Shown here in pieces: positions 56,926 to 64,000 of a stretch of DNA of 64,000 bases. Source of the stretch: Periplaneta americana (lineage: Eukaryota; Arthropoda; Insecta; Blattodea; Blattidae); contig NC_091132.1 of assembly GCF_040183065.1 (NCBI RefSeq), positions 160,601,602 through 160,665,601 of the forward strand, written 5' to 3'. The position numbers were made by a program, and so were the translations under genes. Position 1 is the first letter of the stretch; the number at the start of each line of letters is the position of its first letter. The notes beneath the pieces were generated by a model, which was given only the letters and a program-made list of their open reading frames with translations, was not told the origin of the DNA and did not search any database.

Positions 56926-57600
56926 GTATTGTATTGTATTGTATTTATTAACATTCCATGGTATTCATACATTGCTTACAGCTAGAATACGGAACAAGTC
57001 AAAAAACGTAATACTATTATAAATCTTAATTTATAGTCACAGTTTAGATGAAATATATACAGACGAGATTTACAATATAGTCTATAGTACAACACAAAGT
57101 TTTAGTATCAATTTCATGAAGTGTTATTGAATGTAATGAATTCACCGACAGAATAGAAGGCATGAGAAATTAGGTACTTTAATTTGGCCCTAAATAATCT
57201 TATGTTTTGAGTTTCATTTTTTTATATCAATAGGGAGGCTATTAAAAATTTTTACTGCCATATAACGCACTCCTATTTGATAGCACGATAGACTTGCCGA
57301 TGGAGTGTGAAAGTCATTTTTTGACGTGTATTTATGCTATGAACTGTTCAATTAGTTACAAAGTTCTCATGATTACATACGAGGAAGATTATTAATGAAA
57401 AGACATACTGACAAGCCATGGGCATTATTTGTAGTTTTTTGAAAATAGTCCTACACAATTCCCTAGTTTTGACACCTACTATTATTCTAATTACTCTTTT
57501 TTGTAATAGAAATATACCGTTACTATCTGTGGAATTTCTCCAGAATATTATTCCAAAACTCATTACCGAGTGGAAGTATGCAAAGTATATTGTTTTAAAG
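56926..57600 (-). pseudogene. LINE 3' fragment abutting gene 2 exon 3
   Basis: The minus strand reads KTIYFAYFHSVMSFGIIFW, LLQKRVIRIIVGVKTRELCR and FKKLQIMPMACQYVFSLIIF LV, a jockey-type region after the RT palm, then broken text (VHSINTRQK, HAFYSVGEF). The 3' tail is TACAATACAATACAATAC at the left edge, touching the exon. The 5' truncation is at or near 57600. Confidence 0.85.
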
Positions 57601-57654
57601 GTGAGTCTGGAATGCGAATTTTTCACTTTGTTGTTTCTTTTAATGCTTCATTAC

Positions 57655-57845
57655 CATAATAGAACATCAATTTCAAAACGTTATGATATCAGATGGCTTG
57701 GCCATGCACTAAGAAATAGTATGAAAGAAAGTCAAGTATGATTTACAAATGGGAAGCAGCAGGACGACACAAAAATGACAGATCAGGGAAATCGTGGAAG
57801 GAGAAAGATTTTATGAAGGCAATTCGGGATATAGTTATGTACTAG
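57655..57845 (+). pseudogene. Short LINE 3' remnant
   Basis: Reads DIRWLGHALRNSMKESQV followed by broken text, as in the LINE end region with W.GH..R. Weak but recognisable. Confidence 0.5.
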
Positions 57846-58084
57846 GGCATATGATAAGTAATGACAACAATGCTGTAAATGAGTTCTCCTAGTGTTGACC
57901 ATTGAAATCTTGTACGATGTAATAGAGCAGCAATTGTTTCATAAATTTCAAATATTGAAAGTCTCGAAAAATCCGTATTTTGTAAGTACAATGCTGTTTC
58001 TGATTTTAATAAACAATACAGCCCTAAAGGCACGAACAAAGGTGGTTCATAAAAATCCAAGTTGCGAGAAAAAACATGCAACTT

Positions 58085-58315
58085 TGTGCTTTAGGATGTT
58101 ACAAGAAGCTTGTGGGAGAGAAGTCCTATCATACTGAACTATTGCAAGTTGGGTGAGCAAGGCATCGGCTTTCAATCAAGAGTTGATATCCGAAAAGTTT
58201 TAGATTGATGAGAGAGAGAGAGATATCCAGAAATGCTGCTGCAAATAGAGTCCACCGTCTTCCAAGAATTCGGCAACGCATTGTTGACATGGCAGGATAC
58301 TATATCTGAAGTATC
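58085..58315 (+). pseudogene. Possible mariner-type helix-turn-helix remnant
   Basis: CFRMLQEACGREVLSY then TIASWVSKASAF resembles the second helix-turn-helix of mariner transposases (.MLQEAYG...LS....Y.W...F). Stops follow. Low support. Confidence 0.3.
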
Positions 58316-58319
58316 TATG

Positions 58320-60004
58320 TAATGTCAAAAGTAATCTAAATAAATTTAATGTGAAACAGTAACTATGTTGCCATTAGTTTTCGTGTCCCCTAGTACAGCA
58401 GTATAGTTTTGTAGTTAGGAGACACACAAAATCGACAAATCTGAAGATTGGAAATGTCGATATTGCAGTCTACTGTTTTAATTTGGGTAGATGTCACTGT
58501 TGTTGTTATGAAGACTCAAGATATTTTGACATTTGAAACACATATGTTACATTAACTGAGGACTGCTCGCGCATATTGTTGTTATGCGATAACTCCCGTG
58601 TTAGATTTTATCTAACAGATATCATTTTTCCATTTCTTAGTTTATATTTCCATTAGCAGATATATTACACACACACACACAAGAATACTTTTTACGTTAT
58701 ATCTGTTTCTAACAATATACATCAATAAATGTAACTTTTTTATAACTTTGTCACCAATAGAACTTTTTCATAAACAGACTGCACAAAACTGAATATGTGT
58801 TCGAGATAATTCTTGTAGGAACACTATTCGCTGAAGCAAACACTAATTTGAGAATTGAAGATATATTTTTATAACTTAACTTACTCTTCTCAGTACATAT
58901 ATAATTATATTTGTTATTTTATAATGAAAATAACTTTTATATAAACGAAATAAAGGATATTGAAAATTTGTATTTGAAAGCTGGATCAAACAAAGAAGAG
59001 AGTGGTGAACAAGGAAGTGAAATAAGGGCGGGGAATAGAATGGGAAGTATTGAGAGTGTAAATTATACTAGGAGTGCGAAACGAGGGGGCAATAGGGAAG
59101 AAGAAACGGTGTATAATCTGAGGAAATGGTGTGTCAATGGGTTGAAATAATAGCAGGTTTAGTTAAGAAAGGATAAATGGAATTGAACTGTTGCACATTT
59201 TCAGTGTTTTAGAGTAATAGTTTTGTTTGAATAATGTTATAAATAAAGTGAAACGAATGTTCTAGGGTACGAGCTTTAAATGTGTTTTGTAAGAAATATT
59301 TAGACAGCGAATTTAATAATAGGTTATATTTTTAGTGAAATAGTCAACAAGGGTTAGGTCTTCTAAATTAAATGAGTTTAAATGTATCATGTTATTTACA
59401 AGAAGGAAGTATTTAGTTAGTTAAGAGAAAAGGGGAATGAAGTTGAATGGAGGAATAGTTTTTAAGGCTATGGATCGGTGAAATTTCCAACTTCTACAAT
59501 TTTACACCAATTAGTTTGATAGTGGGTTGCAAGAACGCATTTATTCCTTCATTAGCCGCTAGCGGACCAATAAGTTCCAAAGACACATTGCAAGAAACAT
59601 CTTTAGTGTTATTGATTCGTTAAAGTATTCACTAACTTAGAGATCTGATTTCCCTCCTATAATAATATTTATTCCTCCGTTAGACAGCCATCTTACGTAC
59701 ATTTTGTGTATTGGCGAATAGTTTAATATATTTGGTTCATCATAATGTTGCCTGTGTGAGATTGAGGCATGCGATATTTTTTTAATATACCTATATAGGC
59801 CTACACGATATTATAATAATATTGCATATCGATTGCTAAGAAGTGATATCTCGTACTTGTACATTTGTAAGCAAATAAAAAGAACTTCGAAATTATTTTT
59901 TCAAATGAGACAAACTTCTTATATATGTTTCTGCTTTGCGAGATCTTCTATTCGAGAACAAAATATTAGTTAACTGTCCAATTTTGTGAACACAATAATA
60001 ATGT

Positions 60005-60008
<4 letters not shown>
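58320..60008. other. No gene seen
   Basis: AT-rich. A frame at 58911-59150 (79 codons, Glu/Lys/Gly-rich) matches nothing I know. AC repeat at 58669-58680. Confidence 0.5.

Positions 60009-60062
<54 letters not shown>
60009..60062. repeat. AAT microsatellite
   Basis: Run of AAT units. Confidence 0.95.
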
Positions 60063-60064
<2 letters not shown>

Positions 60065-60084
60065 TAATGTAGTTAAACTAAATT

Positions 60085-60439
60085 GTCTTGCGCTGTGGCA
60101 TCACTGTCTAAGGCATCCTACCTAGGACTTGCGTTAAGGAATGCGCGCTGGTTCGAGTCCTCATGTGGGAAGAAATGTTCTCATGAAATTTCGGCTAGTG
60201 TATGGGATCGGTGCCCACCCAGCATCGTGATGCACTTGAGCAATGCTAGGTACCGAAAATCCGGTTTTGCAAGCCAGTTATAACGTTTGGGGAGATCATC
60301 GTGCTAACCACGTGATACCTCTATACTAGTTGGATGATCGTCTATGTCTGCTTCGGCATGTGGACGTGAGGCCAGCAGCCGTCTGGTCGGCCTTTGCCCT
60401 TCGTGGGCTGTAGTGCCATGAATTTACTTTACTTTTACT
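60085..60439 (+). repeat. SINE family 3, full-length with 15-bp target duplication
   Basis: The tRNA-like head (GCGCTGTGGCATCACTGTCT, B box GGTTCGAGTCC), a body ending GCCCTTCGTGGGCTGTAGTG and an ACTTT-type tail lie between perfect TAGTTAAACTAAATT at 60070-60084 and 60440-60454. No second copy is in the window. Confidence 0.9.
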
Positions 60440-60521
60440 TAGTTAAACTAAATTATCATTTTTGTAGATAGAAGTATCTCTTCTTAGCCATCGATATACG
60501 ATAATTTGATTACTTGTTTAT

Positions 60522-60529
60522 TTATTTAC

Positions 60530-60600
<71 letters not shown>

Positions 60601-60633
60601 TTTCTTTCTTTATTTATTTATTTATTTATTTAT
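60522..60633. repeat. TTTA microsatellite
   Basis: Long TTTA run; gives a spurious Leu/Phe/Ile/Tyr frame. Confidence 0.95.
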
Positions 60634-61194
60634 TCAGTAATTCTTCGAATAGCGAAGTTATTACTTATTTCTTTATTACAGACTCTAGTTCATCATCTGA
60701 CGACGAGGTTATGTGCTCTGTAGACTGTCTTTTTATTTTCTATAAAATTAATGTATTCGTGCGCTATTTCTAATAACAAATAGGCATATTTATCTTTCTC
60801 ACTGAAACTTCTATTCCTAATTTCTTTCTGGTTCGTATTAGTTTATATTTATTGCAAATTTTGACAACAATAAAAGCAATGCCTCACATCAGTCTAGCAG
60901 CCGATGTTCACTTTTTATTAATTCATGCCCTATTGAGTCACTTGTGAAATCCAAAGATGCTTGGTTAACGATTCAATAACTAGTGACCTGTTAAATTTCT
61001 CTTCTGCAACCCGACATTCCACTAACTTTAAAGATCCACTAATTAATGGAGGAATACATTATGTATAGATCTGTTTTCTTGCAACCCAGCATCAGACTTC
61101 TACCACATATTTCTTGCAGTGTGGACATGCAGTACACAGATTTTCACTTTGATATTCCAATTAGTTTATTTATAATAACCTGAATCAAATTTCT
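60634..61194. other. No gene seen
   Basis: No recognised motif. Confidence 0.55.
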
Positions 61195-61860
61195 TCATAG
61201 GCGAATAAGTTTGGACTTAGGTTAAATGTTAGTAAGTCCTAAGTTGGACATAAGAGACTACTGAACACAATGAACAACAGACATATCCCAATTATTACAG
61301 TAAATAATGCCACTATTCCGTACTATTCTGTCGTCAGAAACCTCTGCATTTACTTAGATGAAAATTTAAATTGGGAATGCCAAATAAAGGAAATTTCCAA
61401 ACGAGTGTATGCTATACCTTGCATTATCTTAAGTCGCTAAGAAATTTCTTCCCGCCAGAATGAAAGCAGACTTTAGTGCAAATCCTCATATTACCACTGT
61501 TTGACTATTGCGACGCAATACTTACAGATTTTACAACTGAACTTTCAAACAAGCTGGAGCGTGTGCCACAAAATGTGTGTCAGATTCATCAGCAATGCTC
61601 GCAGATTCGACCATATTACACCCTCTTTCAAGTATTTATCCTGGCTGCGACTCGATAACTATGGAACACTTCATTCGCTATCTCATCTGTTTCGAGTTAT
61701 CCACACTTCTAGTCCAAATTATCTACGTTCTGGGTTTAATTACTTATCTGCCAATCACAGTCTAAACACCAGGTCACAGGAGAGCCAAATCTCAGCAATT
61801 CATCCTCATTGGACATCCCACTATTCATCCTCTTTTACTGTCTCAGTTCCCCCATGAATG
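61195..61860 (+). pseudogene. LINE reverse-transcriptase C-terminal fragment
   Basis: Frames give LRLNVSKS, VVRNLCIYLDENLNWECQIK EISKRVYA, then ILPLFDYCDAILTD, then MCVRFISNARRFDHITPSFK YLSWLRL and later SPNYLRSGFNYLS. This is the end of a CR1/jockey-type polymerase (NLG..LD..L.W..QI..I..R; LILP.FDYCD; CVRFI.N.RR.DHI.P....L.WL...). Several frameshifts. Confidence 0.87.
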
Positions 61861-62040
61861 AAATTTTCTACCTCACAAGATTAGGGTCAGCCAGACAATA
61901 ACTACTTAGAAGAAAAGGATAAACTATTTCTTACGGACGTAGTGAAACCGAAGTTATAATCATAATTGTGATTGAGTTTAAAAATTTCATTATATTTAGG
62001 TATGATTATGAGTCTTATTATTGAATAATTTCATGGAAAA
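61861..62040. other. No gene seen
   Basis: Short AT-rich spacer. Confidence 0.5.
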
Positions 62041-62044
62041 ATTG

Positions 62045-62120
62045 TTCCAGTGCCGGGTATCGATCTCGGGACCCTTCGCTTAGCGCGCGAACGCTCTACA
62101 GACTGAGCTACCCCAGGAAC
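62045..62120 (-). repeat. tRNA-like sequence, probable SINE head or tRNA pseudogene
   Basis: The minus strand reads GGGGTAGCTCAGTCTGTAGA GC (A-box type), a possible anticodon stem TTCGC/GCGAA, and ATCGATACCCGG in place of a B box. Acceptor stem GTTCC/GGAAC pairs. Position 33 would be C instead of U and the T stem has a mismatch, so it does not look like a working tRNA gene. Confidence 0.5.
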
Positions 62121-62273
62121 CATACACGACACCGTCACAATTTTTCCTTTTTATATCCACACAACTCAAATGAGCTGACAAGACGCTAGAACTCAACTAT
62201 GGGTGCACACAATACTCTGTGACTTAATTTGTGGCTTTCTCTTAACGTATCTGCAGTAACGAATGTATTATAG

Positions 62274-62317
62274 AAATCTGGCTTTCACGTAGTAGCTACT
62301 ACCTGAAAGCCAGATTT
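62274..62317. repeat. 44-bp near-perfect palindrome
   Basis: AAATCTGGCTTTCA pairs with TGAAAGCCAGATTT, and the centre GTAGTAGCTACTAC is itself palindromic. There is one C-C mismatch per arm pair. It is followed by ATT and ACT microsatellites. Confidence 0.9.
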
Positions 62318-62321
62318 GTAT

Positions 62322-62324
<3 letters not shown>

Positions 62325-62416
<92 letters not shown>

Positions 62417-62446
62417 AACTACTACTACTACTACTACTACTACTAC
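62325..62446. repeat. ATT then ACT microsatellite
   Basis: ATT units change to ACT units, about 30 of the latter. Confidence 0.95.
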
Positions 62447-62608
62447 ATAATTATTTTACTGGTGTGTTAGGAAGATAAAAGGAATTGTTATTGTATTGTG
62501 TGTGGTATTTTATTGTATTAATTATGTATTGTTTATAATAATGTAGTAATTTTCTACCAAACTGGTTGAGACGGCTGAATGACCTTAACTTTGCCAGTTA
62601 AAGTAAAC

Positions 62609-62652
62609 CATTATTATTATTATTATTGTTATTATTATTATTATTATTATTA
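62609..62652. repeat. ATT microsatellite
   Basis: Short ATT run. Confidence 0.9.
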
Positions 62653-63204
62653 ATTGCTTGTTGTTTTTAATACTAAATTATAATTGTCCCAATTTTCAAA
62701 GTTTATAAAATATTTCTTTATATTTATATGTAATTTATTCCTGATGCATGTAAAATATGACACGCGTTTTTCATATCCTTCCAATTACTTTTTGAGAAAA
62801 AAATATATATTTACTCTTTTAGTTGTTAATATTTCGGTTTTTTAAAACTTATCACATCTTCAACACATGGTGATTTGAATATTTTCAGAAGCAGAATATA
62901 ACACATGTGTCAGTTTACTTCACATACTTTTGTGGACGTATGTAAAAAATTTCACTGGGATTGAGAAAAAACTTCTTTCTTAGAGCATTTTGAATGTTAC
63001 AAATGTTGAAAATAGGAAAGTCGAGAAAACAAGTGTCAAAGTACAGCATGTATATTATAGTATACAATATCGCTCTGGTCCCTTTATATATACCATATCA
63101 TATTTATCCTTATATTCAACTAACACTGCATTGAGCTTAGAGTGACTATTACACTATTACTACGTCGTACTACTTTCGACCAATAAAACGGTACGAAAGG
63201 ACGT
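62653..63204. other. No gene seen
   Basis: AT-rich sequence with no motif recognised. Confidence 0.5.
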
Positions 63205-64000
63205 CTTTCAAACAGTCATGTCTGCTTATCGGACATTTTTATCACTTATCAAGCTTTTGATTAATTTTATCACTTCCCTAACATTTGTTTTTCTTTACCA
63301 CTACCCTAGCATTCGTTTCTTTGTTTGCCAACATTTCAGACTGAACATTTTTACAGTATTATAAAACATGCTTTGCGATCGTCATTTGTTTCCCGCATAG
63401 ATAGTCAACTGAAAATGGAGGGTCCGTTGAAACATTTTGGTGAAGGTAACTTTAATGGAATACAATGTTAGTAAATCGGTTAATGTGTGTTTTATTCTAT
63501 TGAGTACTGTACTTTATTTCTTCTAATTTTTATATACTTTCTTCTATTTTTATTATCTTCCTACCATTTGTTTGTTTGTCTGCCAACATTTCAAACTGCA
63601 AATTGTTTACGGTAGGTACAATACAACATATTTTGCGATCGTCATTTGTTTATAGCATAGACAGTCAACTGAAAATGGCGGTTTTGGTGAAGCTAACATT
63701 AGTGAAATATAATTTCAGTAAGACAATTAATATATTATTCCATTAGAGAACCTTATTTCTTCTAATCTTCACATATTTCCTTCTGTTTTTCTGAACTCCC
63801 TACCATTTGTTTCTTTGTTTGCCAACATTTCATACATATCTTTACGGTAGGTAGTATAAAACATGTTTTGTGATCGTCATTTCTTTACAGTATAGACAGT
63901 CAACCAAAAATGGCGGTTTTGATGAAGCTGACATTAGTGAAATAGAATTTCAGTTAAGTCAATGTTTTATTGTATTAGAGTACTTTATTTCTTCTAATCT
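63205..64000. repeat. Tandem repeat, units of about 235-260 bp, runs off the window
   Basis: GCGATCGTCATTTGTTT recurs at about 63375 and 63635, and as GTGATCGTCATTTCTTT at about 63870. Each is followed by AGTCAACTGAAAATGG (AACCAAAAATGG in the last) and later by CTACCATTTGTTT and TTTGCCAACATTTC. A partial earlier unit starts near 63205. No coding sequence recognised. Confidence 0.85.

Noticed and set aside
58911-59150. 79-codon Glu/Lys/Gly-rich frame
   Set aside because: No homologue recognised, no splice partner, and its composition is typical of AT-rich purine sequence.
60514-60723. Hydrophobic frame resembling a membrane protein
   Set aside because: Translation of a TTTA microsatellite.
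62045-62120. Functional tRNA gene on the minus strand
   Set aside because: The cloverleaf can be drawn only with a C at position 33, a T-stem mismatch and a non-standard T loop.
1-64000. A novel defence or biosynthetic gene system
   Set aside because: Apart from the two zinc-finger genes, every coding trace I could identify belongs to mobile elements; no operon-like or clustered host genes are present.

Overview
This is non-viral eukaryotic DNA and looks like an insect genome. It is AT-rich, has long introns with GT..AG borders, and is packed with LINEs, tRNA-derived SINEs, DNA transposons and microsatellites. Repeat content and gene style fit a cockroach or termite (Blattodea); that placement is inference from recall, not from a search. 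I see no bacterial genes, CRISPR array or viral genome.

Two host genes are visible, both on the + strand and built on one plan. Gene 1 is a C2H2 zinc-finger protein with four coding exons (2969-3069, 7439-7624, 7933-8015, 21546-22371). The splice phases join exactly to 396 codons plus a stop, and the last exon encodes nine tandem fingers. Gene 2 is a paralogue with matching first, second and third exons (39305-39402, 42493-42630, 56843-56925). Its finger exon must lie beyond 64000 or be lost. Both proteins begin with an acidic region carrying several psi-K-x-E motifs, the consensus for SUMO attachment. Behind gene 1 lie decayed fingers, including three tandem copies of a unit of about 308 bp (23478-24460).

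Almost everything else is mobile DNA. Intron 1 of gene 1 (3070-7438) holds an inverted-repeat element with CCTAA-rich tandem repeats, a reverse-transcriptase remnant and a 12-bp minisatellite that switches strand near 5700. Intron 3 (8016-21545) holds a mariner-type element, a LINE split by a 3.2 kb DNA transposon (10048-13290), nested SINEs, a SINE foldback and hAT debris. The intergenic stretch 24500-39300 has a mariner-type element, LINE remnants, a Tc1/mariner-like element with a duplicated empty site nearby, and a 2.86 kb LINE (36410-39267) ending just upstream of gene 2. Intron 2 of gene 2 (42631-56842) carries SINEs, LINE and Tc1 fragments, two tandem Harbinger-like units and a 5.7 kb DNA transposon (49290-55006) that has itself been invaded. 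The right end holds LINE fragments, a third SINE family, a palindrome and a tandem repeat running off the window.

Coordinates of exons, target-site duplications and terminal inverted repeats were read directly. Family names are my recognition of protein motifs and have not been checked by search.
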